A DNA stretch of 64,000 nt, from the NCBI GenBank assembly GCA_947474755.1, contig CANJJE010000012.1, positions 1-64,000 on the forward strand, in the 5' to 3' direction. Made by a program: the position numbers and the translations under genes. The notes under the pieces were generated by a model. The model was not told the origin of the DNA. It saw only the letters and a program-made list of their open reading frames with translations, and searched no databases. This DNA comes from Burkholderiales bacterium (GTDB lineage Bacteria > Pseudomonadota > Gammaproteobacteria > Burkholderiales > Burkholderiaceae_C). Of the stretch, positions 17,769 through 27,133 are shown one piece after another. Numbering within the stretch: position 1 is the stretch's first letter; each line of letters begins with the position of its first letter.

Positions 17769-18416
17769 TCAGGCGGGCCGAACGGCGGGCGCCACCGATT
17801 GCATGCGTTCCACGTAGCGGGCGATCAGGTCGACCTCCAGATTGACCGCGGCGCCGACCGTCAGGTGACCCAGCGCGGTGTTCTCGATGGTGTGCGGGAT
17901 CAGGTTGATGCTGATCTCGCATCCAGGGGTGTCGCCGGCGATGTGATCGACCACGCGGTTGACCGTCAGGCTCACGCCGTTGACGGTGATCGAGCCCTTG
18001 TAGGCGAGGAATCTCGCCAGCGCTGGCGGCGCCTCGATGCGCAGGGTCCAGGATTCGCCGACGGCTGCGAAATGGGTCACCTGGCCGACGCCGTCGACGT
18101 GCCCGCTGACCAGGTGGCCGCCCAGCCGGTCGTTGGCACGCAGGGCCTTTTCGAGGTTGACAGGTCCGGTCGAGGCCAGCCCGGCGGTCTTGTCCAGGCT
18201 TTCGGCCGACACATCGACGGTGAAGACGTCGCGGGCGGGATCGAACGAGGTGACGGTCATGCACGCGCCGTTGATGGCGATGCTGTCGCCCAGGCCGACG
18301 TCTGCCAGATAGTGCGGCGGCGTGGCGATGGTCAGCTGCTTGCCGTGGGAGGCGTCTGCGCCCAGGGAGCGCACGTCGGAAATCCGGCCGACGCCGGTGA
18401 TGATGCCGGTGAACAT
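17769..18416 (-). CDS. ribE: Riboflavin synthase alpha chain
   Basis: This 215-residue protein is built of two lumazine-binding barrels. It has the diagnostic N-terminus MFTGIITGVG, AINGACMTVT in repeat one and SITVNGVSLTVNRV in repeat two, and a C-terminal trimerisation helix. It dismutates two lumazines to riboflavin. It lies 12 bases after ribD and about 60 before ribBX. Confidence 0.95.
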   Translation of the reverse strand: MFTGIITGVGRISDVRSLGADASHGKQLTIATPPHYLADVGLGDSIAINGACMTVTSFDPARDVFTVDVSAESLDKTAGLASTGPVNLEKALRANDRLGGHLVSGHVDGVGQVTHFAAVGESWTLRIEAPPALARFLAYKGSITVNGVSLTVNRVVDHIAGDTPGCEISINLIPHTIENTALGHLTVGAAVNLEVDLIARYVERMQSVAPAVRPA

Positions 18417-18428
18417 GGGCTGATTGTC

Positions 18429-19562
18429 TCAGCCGCGGTCTTCGCTGGCCTGCGGACGCGCGAGCACGCGCAGATCGTCGCCGACGCGGTCGACCTGATC
18501 GAAGCGCAGCGCCACCGCGCTCGCCAGATCGTCCAGTGGACCGAACGAGGCGATGTCGAGGCCGATGCCCAGCAGCTTGGGCGCGATGTACAGCAGGTAC
18601 TCGTCGACCAGGCGCTCGCGCACGAACGATCCGTTGAGCTTGCGTCCGGCTTCGACATGCAGTTCGTTGACACCGCGTGCGGCCAGATCGGTCAGCATGT
18701 CCGCGAGATCGACCTTGTCGTCGGCGCCGGGCATCAGGGCGATTTCAATGCCGCGTTCCGCGAAGGCGGCCATGCGCTCGGCGGTCGGATTGCCTGCATA
18801 GACCAGCACCTGCCCGGGCGCCTCGAAGATGCGTGCATCGAGTGGCGCCTCGAGCCGTGAGTCGACGACCACCCGCAGCGGCTGTCGGGGTGTGGACACC
18901 AGGCGCACGTCGAGCCGCGGGTTGTCTTCGCGCACGGTGCCAACGCCTGTCAGCACCGCGCTGGCGCGGCGTCGCCAGACATGTCCATCGGTGCGGGCCG
19001 CGTCGCCGGTGATCCACTGGCTGATGCCATTGGGCAGCGCGGTGCGCCCATCGAGCGAAGCCGCGACCTTCAGCCGCACCCACGGACGATGACGCTCCAT
19101 CCGCGAAAAGAACCCGATGTTGAGTTCTCGGGATGCCTGCGCACCCACGCCACTCGTCACCTCGATGCCGACGGCTCGCAAGCGCGCTGAGCCTTGCCCT
19201 GCGACCAGCGGATTCGGATCCTCGATCGCCATCACGACGCGCCCGACACCGGCCTGCACCAGGGCATCGCAGCACGGCGGTGTGCGGCCGTGGTGTGCGC
19301 ACGGTTCGAGCGTGACGACGACGGTGGCGCCTCGCACCGGATGGCCGTGGTCGGTCGCATCGCGCAGTGCCATCACCTCGGCATGCGGGCCGCCGGCCTG
19401 CTGGGTGTGACCGCGGCCGATCACCTGACCGTCGGCCGACACGATCACGCAGCCGACGCGCGGGTTCGGTTCGCTCAGGGCAATGGACCTTTGCGCAAGT
19501 GCCAACGCCTCGGTCATCCAGCGCTGATGCTGGCCGGTGATGTCTGCAGGTGTCGAATTCAT
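18429..19562 (-). CDS. ribD: Bifunctional diaminohydroxyphosphoribosylaminopyrimidine deaminase / reductase
   Basis: The 377-residue protein has an N-terminal zinc deaminase with HAEVMAL and PCAHHGRTPPC (about residues 60-100) and a C-terminal NADPH-dependent reductase (VRLKVAASLDGRTA, GVGTVREDNPRL, GRKLNGSF). It carries out the second and third steps of riboflavin synthesis. Only 18 bases separate it from the pilV-like gene, so there is no room for an FMN riboswitch in front of this rib set. Confidence 0.95.
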   Translation of the reverse strand: MNSTPADITGQHQRWMTEALALAQRSIALSEPNPRVGCVIVSADGQVIGRGHTQQAGGPHAEVMALRDATDHGHPVRGATVVVTLEPCAHHGRTPPCCDALVQAGVGRVVMAIEDPNPLVAGQGSARLRAVGIEVTSGVGAQASRELNIGFFSRMERHRPWVRLKVAASLDGRTALPNGISQWITGDAARTDGHVWRRRASAVLTGVGTVREDNPRLDVRLVSTPRQPLRVVVDSRLEAPLDARIFEAPGQVLVYAGNPTAERMAAFAERGIEIALMPGADDKVDLADMLTDLAARGVNELHVEAGRKLNGSFVRERLVDEYLLYIAPKLLGIGLDIASFGPLDDLASAVALRFDQVDRVGDDLRVLARPQASEDRG

Positions 19563-19580
19563 CGGCAGCGGTGGGTCATG

Positions 19581-20894
19581 TCAGGGTTGGTGCTGGACGG
19601 TGGTGCTCTGTGTGGCGTCGGCCACGTCGCGGGTGTCGATTCTCACGGCACTGCCTGTCGGGCAGGCTTGATCGCCAGGGATCACCAGGAAGTTCTGCTG
19701 CATCAAGGTCCCGTCGACGGCGGTGTACGCGGCGGGATGCTCCTCGTTGCGGTCGATCGCGCCACTGCGGTCGAGGTCCGTCACGTAGCGGCACACCTTG
19801 CGGTCTCGGGCCGCCGTGCCGAGCGTCCAACCCAGCGGCACGAGGCTGCTGCGCCCGGACCAGCGCCCCTCGGTACCGGTGATCGGCACCACGCACTGGT
19901 AGACCAGATAGCGCTCGCCAAGCTCGTTCCATTCGGCCACGCCGACGCTGGCCGGTACCGCGGCCAGTGGCACTGCCTCGCGGCGGACGCCGTCAGCAAA
20001 GAGGTACTGCACGGTCTTCAGCGCCTCGGTGCTGCATGACGGCGATGCGGCATCGGCGACACCGGTCACAGCCAGCGAGATGGCCACGTCGAGCGGGATG
20101 TCATTGGCCGCTTCCGGGTTCGGCGGGCTGGCGTTCGAGAAGCGCACGGTGCCACTGACCCACCGGCCACGCAGCTCGCGGCACTGGGTTAGATCGGAAA
20201 CGCTCAGCTGTCGCGTCGTCAGGCTGCCGGGCAGCTCGGTGCAGCGTTGCGTCACCTGCGCGCTCAGGTTGTCGAACACCCAGGCGGTGGTGCCGGCGAC
20301 GCCAGGTTTCAGGGCGCTGCGACCGTCACCGAGGCTCTTCGCGCTTGCCGGAATGCCGGGCGACCGCGCGTAGCCGCTGGCCGGCGTGAGCAGGCTCGGT
20401 GCCAAGGTCAGCGCGCCTGCCAGCCCAGGGTTCTCGCCTGCGACCACAGAGTCCAGCACCGCTCGCTGCGGGCTGCCGTCGCGCGCAGCCCAGGCCACGC
20501 TGACGGTGGCCGTCTTCAGGCGAGCCGAGTGGCTGTCGTTGATCTCCCGGGTCAGCTGAAACACGGTGTTCATGGCAGCGCCGTTCAGGTGCTCGACCGA
20601 CGAGGTGACGGCCGCGATGCGTTCGTACGACGTTGCGCCGGAAGCCGCCGCAGGGGCTTGCAGGAACGCGAAGGCACGCATCGACTCGATGTCCTCCTGT
20701 GCGATGCGCATGGCTTCGGAACGCTGGCGCGACAGATCGGCATGCGCCTGCAGATGAAGCTGAAGGCTTGCCATCGACAGCATGCCCCCTGCGAGCACCA
20801 GGAAGGCGAGCAAGGCTTCGATCAGGGTGACGCCACGCTGCCTGTGTGTGCCGCGGCGCGGGAGGCTCAGAGGTGAAGCGCATGGCGTCCTCAT
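19581..20894 (-). CDS. Oversized PilV-like minor pilin with EF-hand-like loop
   Basis: The prepilin leader RQRG|VTLIEALLAFLVLAGGMLS and following helix are typical of PilV. At 437 residues the protein is more than twice the usual PilV length, with the extra part C-terminal. Residues 373-384 read DLDRSGAIDRNE, a canonical 12-position EF-hand calcium loop (acidic at 1, 3, 9 and 12, Gly at 6, Ile at 8). Several cysteine pairs occur nearby. The start ATG overlaps the pilX stop by one base. A calcium-binding tip function is an inference; PilY1, which usually binds calcium in such operons, is not present. Confidence 0.75.
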   Translation of the reverse strand: MRTPCASPLSLPRRGTHRQRGVTLIEALLAFLVLAGGMLSMASLQLHLQAHADLSRQRSEAMRIAQEDIESMRAFAFLQAPAAASGATSYERIAAVTSSVEHLNGAAMNTVFQLTREINDSHSARLKTATVSVAWAARDGSPQRAVLDSVVAGENPGLAGALTLAPSLLTPASGYARSPGIPASAKSLGDGRSALKPGVAGTTAWVFDNLSAQVTQRCTELPGSLTTRQLSVSDLTQCRELRGRWVSGTVRFSNASPPNPEAANDIPLDVAISLAVTGVADAASPSCSTEALKTVQYLFADGVRREAVPLAAVPASVGVAEWNELGERYLVYQCVVPITGTEGRWSGRSSLVPLGWTLGTAARDRKVCRYVTDLDRSGAIDRNEEHPAAYTAVDGTLMQQNFLVIPGDQACPTGSAVRIDTRDVADATQSTTVQHQP

Positions 20895-22189
20895 CAGAAG
20901 TCCCTCCAGCTGCCGGGCACGCGGGTAAAGCTGCCGCTGTGCAGTCGCAGCGCGCGCAGCACGGTGGCGTCGTAATGCAGGTCAGGCGAGCCGTTGCCGC
21001 GATAGGCCGATGCCGAGATCAGCGCACCGCGCACCTGCGCCTGCGGGCTGCTGCCGTCGTCCCAGCGGATGTCGCTGGCGTACGCCAATCCGTGCAGCTT
21101 CACATCGCCACTCAGCGTCAGCGTGCCATCGACGACCAGCAGCACCGGCTGCGCGGCCGAGCCCAGCGTCACCGGGCCGCTCAGTCGGGCGTCGCCGATG
21201 ATCGAGACCATGCGGTTGGCCGCTGCGCCATCGATCGCTGCGGCCACCCGAGCTGCGCACTCGCTGCGGCAGTCGATCGACAGCACGGCGGCGTGGGTGT
21301 TCCAGCTGGCCATGTCGACCCCGAAGTGGGTGGCGAACAGGCGGTCGCTGTCGATCGAGGACAGCGCTGCGTCCTGGGTCGACATCGAAGCACCGGCGGC
21401 GGCGCCGGGCGCCGTGCTCAGCCGCAGCGCCGAGCCGATCAGATGGCCGCCCGCACGCACGGTGATCCCTCCCGACGCGACATCGGGGTTGTGCACGCCG
21501 AGCGCGGCAGCGCCGACGTCGACCGAGTCCCTGACCGTCAGCGCCGCTGTCGGCACTGCCCGCAATCCTGGCAGCAGACCGAGTACCACCTGCAGCTGCG
21601 CAGACGCGTCAGGGCGCCCCGCAGATCCGGGTCGGCAAGGTCCATCGGCGCTGGAACATCCGGTCGAGGTGATCCGGATCAGGCCCGGCTGTGCTTCGGC
21701 ACTGAACTGGACCGCGAAAGCAGGGTGTGGCACGCCGTCGCCCGGATGCACGGCATCGAGTGAAGGCAACCCGTTCGACGGGCAACTGCACGCCCAGCCC
21801 GCAACTCCGCGCACGCAGGCCGGCTGCAGCGCGATGGGTGCGGTGCCCGACGTCCAGGTAATCGCTTCCAGCCTGCCGGTGTCGGCGTCGGTTCGGACGA
21901 AGCGCTCGCGAAAGGAAGTGTCGCTGGCGTTGGCACTCGCCAGGCACTGCCCATCGATGCGCCGTGGCTGGTTCAGCTGTGCAATCGCCCACTCGATCCC
22001 GGCTTCGGCCGCTTCGAATGCCTGCGCCGCACGGTACTGGTTGGCCGATGCTCGCTGCTCGAACAGCAGCCCCCGGTGGGCGTAGGCAGCCATCAGGCAC
22101 ATCGCGAAGAACAGCACCAGGGTGACGGCCAGCGCCGCGACGCCCCGCTGGCGATTCGCCCCTCGGCTTGTGATGGTGGACGACGCCAC
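20894..22189 (-). CDS. pilX: PilX-like pilus assembly protein
   Basis: The N-terminus RQRGVAALAVTLVLFFAMCLMAAY and the following AAQAFEAAEAGIEWAIAQLN are the PilX N-domain signature. The 431-residue length is long for PilX, the additional part being a beta-rich C-terminal region. The GTG at 22189 is chosen because it lies just after the pilW stop and gives a short basic leader. A further 60 in-frame codons upstream overlap pilW and are Arg/His-rich shadow sequence. It acts with PilV, PilW and FimT as minor pilin complex. Confidence 0.78.
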   Translation of the reverse strand: MASSTITSRGANRQRGVAALAVTLVLFFAMCLMAAYAHRGLLFEQRASANQYRAAQAFEAAEAGIEWAIAQLNQPRRIDGQCLASANASDTSFRERFVRTDADTGRLEAITWTSGTAPIALQPACVRGVAGWACSCPSNGLPSLDAVHPGDGVPHPAFAVQFSAEAQPGLIRITSTGCSSADGPCRPGSAGRPDASAQLQVVLGLLPGLRAVPTAALTVRDSVDVGAAALGVHNPDVASGGITVRAGGHLIGSALRLSTAPGAAAGASMSTQDAALSSIDSDRLFATHFGVDMASWNTHAAVLSIDCRSECAARVAAAIDGAAANRMVSIIGDARLSGPVTLGSAAQPVLLVVDGTLTLSGDVKLHGLAYASDIRWDDGSSPQAQVRGALISASAYRGNGSPDLHYDATVLRALRLHSGSFTRVPGSWRDF

Positions 22190-22197
22190 GTCAGGTC

Positions 22198-22899
22198 TCA
22201 CGCCGGGCAGCGGCCGGTGATGGAATCGTTTCGCAAGCGCACGCTGGTGCGCGCGCTGCGCTCGACGAGGGAGTTGCCGACGCCTTGAGCTGTCAGCGTC
22301 AGCATCAGGCTGCGCACACGCAGTTGCGGCGGACAGTTCGCGTCGCTGATCGGGCAGGGCGCGGTGCACGAGCCCGCGAGGCTGCGCAGCTCTTCGGTCG
22401 GCGTGATGTCAAAGCGTGTGACCTTCATCGACGTGATGTCGGTCATCGCCTGCCATGGTGAGTTTCCCAATTGCAGCTCGAGTACCCCATTGCGCAACCG
22501 GTAGCCGAACTGCTCGTTGTCGTCGACGAGATCGTTTTCCACCGTGTCACGGGAATAGCGGAAAGTGACGGTGGAAACCGGTGAGGCCGATGTCGCCAGT
22601 GTGGTGTAAGGGTTGACGGCCGGACCGGGCGCGCTTGTCGACTCCTGCTGCCACACACCACGGTCGGCGGCACTCCAGTAGCCGACGCGTCGCAGGTCGC
22701 GAGCCATCAGGTCGGTGGTGGCGCGCAGGTCCTGCATCAGGCGGCCTTGGGCGAGCAGAGAGTGGCTCTCGCGCGAATGAAGCAGCAGTGCCGTCAAGCT
22801 GGCGCCCACGATGAAGAGCCCGATCGTGATGCCGATCAGCAGCTCGACCAGCGACACGCCAGCCTGCTGACCTGCACGAGAGTTCGCCACAGGCTTCAT
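22198..22899 (-). CDS. pilW: Minor pilin PilW
   Basis: This 233-residue prepilin has cleavage QQAG|VSLVELLIGITIGLFIVGA and the PilW hallmark DLMARDLRRVGYWSA. Three cysteines occur near SCTAPCPISDANC. It lies 1-2 bases after the pilE-like gene and just ahead of pilX. Minor pilin for initiating type IV pilus assembly, by family. Confidence 0.85.
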   Translation of the reverse strand: MKPVANSRAGQQAGVSLVELLIGITIGLFIVGASLTALLLHSRESHSLLAQGRLMQDLRATTDLMARDLRRVGYWSAADRGVWQQESTSAPGPAVNPYTTLATSASPVSTVTFRYSRDTVENDLVDDNEQFGYRLRNGVLELQLGNSPWQAMTDITSMKVTRFDITPTEELRSLAGSCTAPCPISDANCPPQLRVRSLMLTLTAQGVGNSLVERSARTSVRLRNDSITGRCPA

Positions 22900-22900
22900 C

Positions 22901-23371
22901 TCACAGCCTCCAGCAGCGGCTGTTCACGCTTGCCTCGTTGTCGGTCGCTTCGGTCGCCCCGGAGGCATAGACGACATTGAGGCCGTCGACGGTGAGCCGC
23001 AGGTGTCGGCAGCCCGTGTCCTGCCGCTGGCTGCCGATGGCGGAGGCATGCACCGCATAGCCATCAGCGGAGGGGTCCAGCACGGCGATCTCGTAATGCC
23101 GCGATGGCGAGGTGCTGTCCAGACCGAGCTGCGACAGTTCGCCATAGCTCGGATATTCGGATCGGAAACGCTCCTGCAGCAGTTGCACCTTCATCAGCGC
23201 AAGCAACGCGTCGCCGCGCCGGGTGCTGGTCATCGTGCTGCTGAACGCGGGGTAGGCGATCGACGACAGCACGCCGACGACGGCGACGCAGATCATCAGC
23301 TCGATCAGCGTGAAGCCGCCCGCTCTGCGGCGTCGGGGTGCTGGCCGGGCCATCAATTCGGACAGTGACAT
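22901..23371 (-). CDS. pilE: PilE-like type IV pilin
   Basis: This 156-residue prepilin has leader RRAGG|FTLIELMICVAVVGVLSSIAYPAF and the PilE-type body ending with a C-terminal disulfide pair (TGCRHLR ... NSRCWRL). PilE-like minor pilins of this type follow fimT in Burkholderiales. It overlaps nothing and is tightly followed by pilW. Confidence 0.8.
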   Translation of the reverse strand: MSLSELMARPAPRRRRAGGFTLIELMICVAVVGVLSSIAYPAFSSTMTSTRRGDALLALMKVQLLQERFRSEYPSYGELSQLGLDSTSPSRHYEIAVLDPSADGYAVHASAIGSQRQDTGCRHLRLTVDGLNVVYASGATEATDNEASVNSRCWRL

Positions 23372-23396
23372 GGAGGGCTCCTCGGTGAGTGAAGGA

Positions 23397-23960
23397 TCAG
23401 CAGCTGCGGTATCCCGGCAGGGCAGGGCTGCCGCCGGGTGTGCAGGTGCGCACGCGCCCCAGCACGTTGACGACGTGATGGATCGAACCCGCCGTCGCCG
23501 ACACGACCCGCAGCGTGCCGGTCGGTGTGCTGGTGCCGTGCAGTGGATCGAACAGGATCGATGCGACGTTCACCCGCACGCTGAGGCCGCCCGATGCGGG
23601 CACGCTCACCGTCTTCAGCTGCACTGCATCGCCTGTGCACACGGCAGCGGGCGCATTGGCAACGCACGAACACTGGCTGGGTGCGCCGCTGTGCACCACG
23701 TAGCAGCTGCCCCAGGCGGTGCTGTAGAAGCTCAGGCGCAGCGGCTCGTGGCGCCACACGGATGCGCTTCGCACGAATTGCACGTCGCTCGCCAGCTGAG
23801 CGGCCAGACCGCGCAGACGCTGGCGGTCGATCAGGCCGCTGAAGCTCGGCGCCGCACCACAGACCAGCGTGGCGAGGATGGCCAGCGTGACGGTTGCCTC
23901 GACCAGCGTGATGCCGCGCTGCTGCTTCGTTGGTCGGGGTGTGTCACGCAGTGAGTCCAT
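23397..23960 (-). CDS. fimT: FimT/GspH-like minor pseudopilin
   Basis: This 187-residue prepilin has leader QQRG|ITLVEATVTLAILATL and the GspH/FimT-typical continuation FSGLIDRQRLRGLAAQLASDVQFVRSASV. It is the first gene of the minor-pilin set; the 121 bases before it up to nrdR must hold the promoter, although I see no clear -35/-10 pair. Two cysteine pairs (GSCYV, SQCSC) may form disulfides. Confidence 0.85.
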   Translation of the reverse strand: MDSLRDTPRPTKQQRGITLVEATVTLAILATLVCGAAPSFSGLIDRQRLRGLAAQLASDVQFVRSASVWRHEPLRLSFYSTAWGSCYVVHSGAPSQCSCVANAPAAVCTGDAVQLKTVSVPASGGLSVRVNVASILFDPLHGTSTPTGTLRVVSATAGSIHHVVNVLGRVRTCTPGGSPALPGYRSC

Positions 23961-24081
23961 GGGCTCACTGTAGAAATCACGTTCGGGCTGTGCGACCCCT
24001 GGAGGTGGGGCCGGGTCGTCCCCGCTGGAGGGCCCTCACTCGGGGGGCTACCCGAAGAATGCCGAGCTTGATGTCGCGTGC

Positions 24082-24525
24082 TCAGATGTCGCGGATCAAC
24101 TGCCGGAATTCGTCGACGTCTTCGAAGCTGCGGTAGACCGAGGCGAAGCGTACATAGGCCACCTTGTCGATGCGCTTGAGCTCACGCATCACCAGTTCGC
24201 CCAACCGCGTCGAGGGCACTTCCTTGGCGCCGCTGTTGAGGATCTTTTCCTGCATTCGCTCCAGCGCCGCATCGATCTGCTCGACGCTGACCGGCCGCTT
24301 GCGCAGCGCCAGCGTCATCGACGCGCGCAGTTTGGACAGATCGAATTCGGCGCGCGTGCCGTCCTTCTTGACGACGGCTGGCAGCGCGATCTCGGCGCGC
24401 TCGTAGGTGGTGAAGCGTTTGTCGCAGCTTTGGCAGCGTCGACGACGGCGCACCACGTCGCCTTCGTCGGACTCCCGCGTCTCGACGACCTGCGTGTCTT
24501 CGTGGCTGCAGTAGGGGCAACGCAT
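24082..24525 (-). CDS. nrdR: Transcriptional repressor NrdR
   Basis: This 147-residue protein has an N-terminal zinc ribbon (MRCPYC ... RCQSC) and the ATP-cone domain ([16 protein letters not shown]). NrdR senses dATP/ATP and represses ribonucleotide reductase genes by binding NrdR boxes. It follows glyA across an intrinsic terminator, the usual glyA-nrdR order of Burkholderiales. Confidence 0.95.
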   Translation of the reverse strand: MRCPYCSHEDTQVVETRESDEGDVVRRRRRCQSCDKRFTTYERAEIALPAVVKKDGTRAEFDLSKLRASMTLALRKRPVSVEQIDAALERMQEKILNSGAKEVPSTRLGELVMRELKRIDKVAYVRFASVYRSFEDVDEFRQLIRDI

Positions 24526-24528
24526 GTG

Positions 24529-24564
24529 AAAAGGCCCGTCGCTGAGTGCTCAACAGGACGGGCC
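24529..24564 (-). terminator. Rho-independent terminator after glyA
   Basis: An 8-bp GC-rich stem (GGCCCGTC at 24533-24540 pairing with GACGGGCC at 24557-24564), with a further small inner stem in the loop, is followed on the minus strand by TTTT. It lies 32 bases after the glyA stop and just before the nrdR ATG, so read-through would be needed to reach nrdR from the glyA promoter. Confidence 0.7.
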
Positions 24565-24595
24565 GGTACCGATCAACACACCGAAGCAGCGGGCT

Positions 24596-25846
24596 TCAGC
24601 GGTACACCGGGAAGTCCCGCGTCAAGGCCGCCACCTTGCCGCGCACCGCGGCCAGGTTCGCTTCGTCGTGCGGGTTGTCCAGCACATCGGCGATCAGGTG
24701 GGCAGTGATGCGCGTCTGATCTTCCTTGAAGCCGCGTGTGGTCAGCGCCGGGGTGCCCAGGCGGATGCCGCTGGTGACCATCGGCTTTTGCGGGTCGTTC
24801 GGAATGCCGTTCTTGTTGCAGGTCATGTGGGCAAGACCGAGCACCACCTCGGCTTCCTTGCCGGTCAGATTCTTCGGCCGCAGATCGACCAGCATCACAT
24901 GGCTTTCGGTGCGACCGCTGACGATGCGCAGGCCGCGCGAAATCAAGGTGTCCGCCAGCACCCTGGCGTTGGTGAGCACCTGCTGCTGGTAGACCTTGAA
25001 TTGCGGCGACAGCGCCTCCTTGAAGGCCACCGCCTTGGCTGCAATCACATGCATCAGCGGGCCGCCCTGGATGCCGGGGAAGATGGCGCTGTTGACCTTC
25101 TTGGCAATTTCCTCGTGGTTGGTCACCACGATCCCCCCGCGCGGGCCGCGCAGGCTCTTGTGGGTGGTGGAGGTCGCCACGTCGGCAAACGGCACCGGGT
25201 TCGGGTAGACGCCGGCTGCGATCAGCCCGGAGTAGTGCGCCATGTCGACCATGAAGTAGGCGCCGATGGCCTTGGCCACCTTGGCAAAGCGCTCCCAGTC
25301 GATGCGCAGGCTGTAGGCCGAGGCCCCGGCGATGATCAGCTTGGGCCTGTGTTCGTGGGCCAGTCGCTCCATCGCGTCGTAGTCGATTTCTTCCTGGGCG
25401 TTCAGGCCGTAGCTGACGACCTTGAACCACTTGCCGCTCATGTTCAGCGGCATGCCGTGCGTCAGGTGGCCACCCTCGGCGAGGCTCATGCCCATGATGG
25501 TGTCGCCAGGTTGCAGCAGCGCGAAGAACACCGCCTGGTTGGCCTGCGAACCAGAGTTGGCCTGCACGTTGGCGTAACCGGCGCCAAACAGGTCCTTCAG
25601 CCGATCGATGGCCAGTTGTTCGGCAATGTCGACGTATTCACAGCCGCCGTAGTAGCGCTTGCCGGGGTAGCCCTCGGCGTACTTGTTCGTCAACTGGCTG
25701 CCCTGGGCCTGCATCACTGCGGGCGAGGTGTAGTTCTCGGAGGCGATCAGCTCGATGTGGTCTTCCTGACGCTGGTTCTCGCGCTGCACGACCGACCACA
25801 GCTCAGGGTCGATGTGGGCGAGGGTGGACTGACTGCGGTCGAACAT
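24596..25846 (-). CDS. glyA: Serine hydroxymethyltransferase
   Basis: This 416-residue PLP enzyme converts serine and tetrahydrofolate to glycine and methylene-THF. It has the N-terminal [14 protein letters not shown] and the PLP-lysine region [18 protein letters not shown] is about 8 bases before the ATG. Full length for the family. Confidence 0.97.
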   Translation of the reverse strand: MFDRSQSTLAHIDPELWSVVQRENQRQEDHIELIASENYTSPAVMQAQGSQLTNKYAEGYPGKRYYGGCEYVDIAEQLAIDRLKDLFGAGYANVQANSGSQANQAVFFALLQPGDTIMGMSLAEGGHLTHGMPLNMSGKWFKVVSYGLNAQEEIDYDAMERLAHEHRPKLIIAGASAYSLRIDWERFAKVAKAIGAYFMVDMAHYSGLIAAGVYPNPVPFADVATSTTHKSLRGPRGGIVVTNHEEIAKKVNSAIFPGIQGGPLMHVIAAKAVAFKEALSPQFKVYQQQVLTNARVLADTLISRGLRIVSGRTESHVMLVDLRPKNLTGKEAEVVLGLAHMTCNKNGIPNDPQKPMVTSGIRLGTPALTTRGFKEDQTRITAHLIADVLDNPHDEANLAAVRGKVAALTRDFPVYR

Positions 25847-25971
25847 GGAACGGTCCTCTACAACGGAAATTCAGGGGGGGCAGGGAGCGACGGAATATCG
25901 CACGACCGATGGCGTGCTGTGCGTCGGCAGGACATTGCACGCCGACACTCGGGAGCCGCATTTTCGCGGGT

Positions 25972-26871
25972 TCAGTGCAACGAGGCCAGACGCTCGTCGA
26001 CTTTTCGATCGGCTGGGTCGTCCGCCGGCGGGGTTGCGGCGTCCGATTCCGCCGCCGAGCGAGGCACCGACGGGGTCACGTTCGGAGCGTTGACCGCCAC
26101 CAGTTTGCCGCCTGCGACTGCCAGCAGGTGCGATTGCTCGCTCAGCACCTTGGAGGTGTACCCACCATCGTCGTTCAGGTTTGCCGCGCCGACGTACGAG
26201 CGCAAACCGGCTTCGACGCTGCCCGCGCGGGCGATGCATTCCTTGAGAACCTGCACCCCGACGCGCAGGTTGGTGACCGGATCGAAGGCCGCGAGGTTGC
26301 CACCGAAGGCCTCGTACTTGTCGTCATGCACGCGGGTCATGACCTGCATCAGCCCTTGTGCACCGACCGAGCTCTGGGCGAACGGGTTGAAACTGGATTC
26401 AATGGCCATGATCGCCAGGATCAGCGTCGGCTCGAGCCCGACGCGTGCGCCGACCTGCCAGGCCTCGGTGACCAGTCGGCTGATCGGCTCGGGAGCCACC
26501 TTGTAACGGCGGGCCAGCCATTGCGCAACGGCCGCCTGCTGGCGAGTCAGCTCTTTCGGGTCGGTGGCGGTGGCGCGTGCGATGGCGTCGGGCTCTCTCA
26601 GGTCGATCGCCAATTGCTCGACCGGATCGGTGCGCGCCACCTGGCGCGCCTGAAGCCAGCCCAGGGCCTGCAATTCGACCGTGTGGCGCAGTTCGGAGTG
26701 GCCGGCCACGAACACCACCAGCGCCACCGCGATCAGGCCCAGCAGGGCCAGCGTGTTGTGACTGACTTCCAGAAGGCCGTGTCCGACGTCTTGCAGAAAC
26801 ACGGCGGTGGAGCGTGCCGAAGCGCGACCCCACTGCAGCACTGTCGAAGAAAACTTGTGAACGACGGACAT
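25972..26871 (-). CDS. Membrane-anchored lytic transglycosylase (SLT domain)
   Basis: The protein has one N-terminal membrane helix (LALLGLIAVALVVFVAG) that anchors it to the inner membrane with the rest periplasmic. The SLT/Slt70-like domain shows the catalytic Glu in LILAIMAIESSFNPFAQSSV and the GAQGLMQVM motif. It cleaves glycan strands to 1,6-anhydromuramic products. The ATG at 26871 is preferred to an in-frame upstream codon at 26895 because of the purine-rich GAGAG just before it. The C-terminal tail is Pro/Ala/Asp-rich and probably disordered. Confidence 0.88.
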   Translation of the reverse strand: MSVVHKFSSTVLQWGRASARSTAVFLQDVGHGLLEVSHNTLALLGLIAVALVVFVAGHSELRHTVELQALGWLQARQVARTDPVEQLAIDLREPDAIARATATDPKELTRQQAAVAQWLARRYKVAPEPISRLVTEAWQVGARVGLEPTLILAIMAIESSFNPFAQSSVGAQGLMQVMTRVHDDKYEAFGGNLAAFDPVTNLRVGVQVLKECIARAGSVEAGLRSYVGAANLNDDGGYTSKVLSEQSHLLAVAGGKLVAVNAPNVTPSVPRSAAESDAATPPADDPADRKVDERLASLH

Positions 26872-26902
26872 GACTCTCTTGCCTCTTGGCCTCATTCAGA
26901 CG

Positions 26903-26919
26903 CAAGCCCGTGGGGCTTG
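26903..26919. other. Small perfect hairpin in the leader of the transglycosylase gene
   Basis: A 7-bp stem (CAAGCCC/GGGCTTG) with a 3-base loop lies about 32 bases upstream of the start codon. There is no T-run on either strand. It could affect mRNA stability or translation. The rest of the 26872-27133 divergent region is AT-richer toward the ubiD start and must contain promoters for both genes; no consensus pair is obvious. Confidence 0.4.
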
Positions 26920-27133
26920 TCCGAGCGGTACGCCGAACATAATCGGCCGCGCTGACTGCTCAGGTCGGTCTTCATGGCAGACACATTGCCCGACACGAAT
27001 TTTCCCGAGACCTGTCTGATGATCAGTGGCGAAACCTAGGGTAAACGCTCATTAAGCACCAGTGAGCGGAATTCTAGAAAGCAAAAACATAACTGGTCAA
27101 CCATTAGGCTCTATTCTCTAACTACTAATTGAT

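Noticed and set aside
19563-19580. FMN riboswitch in front of ribD
   Set aside because: Only 18 bases separate ribD from the gene before it, and no RFN-type conserved stems are visible.
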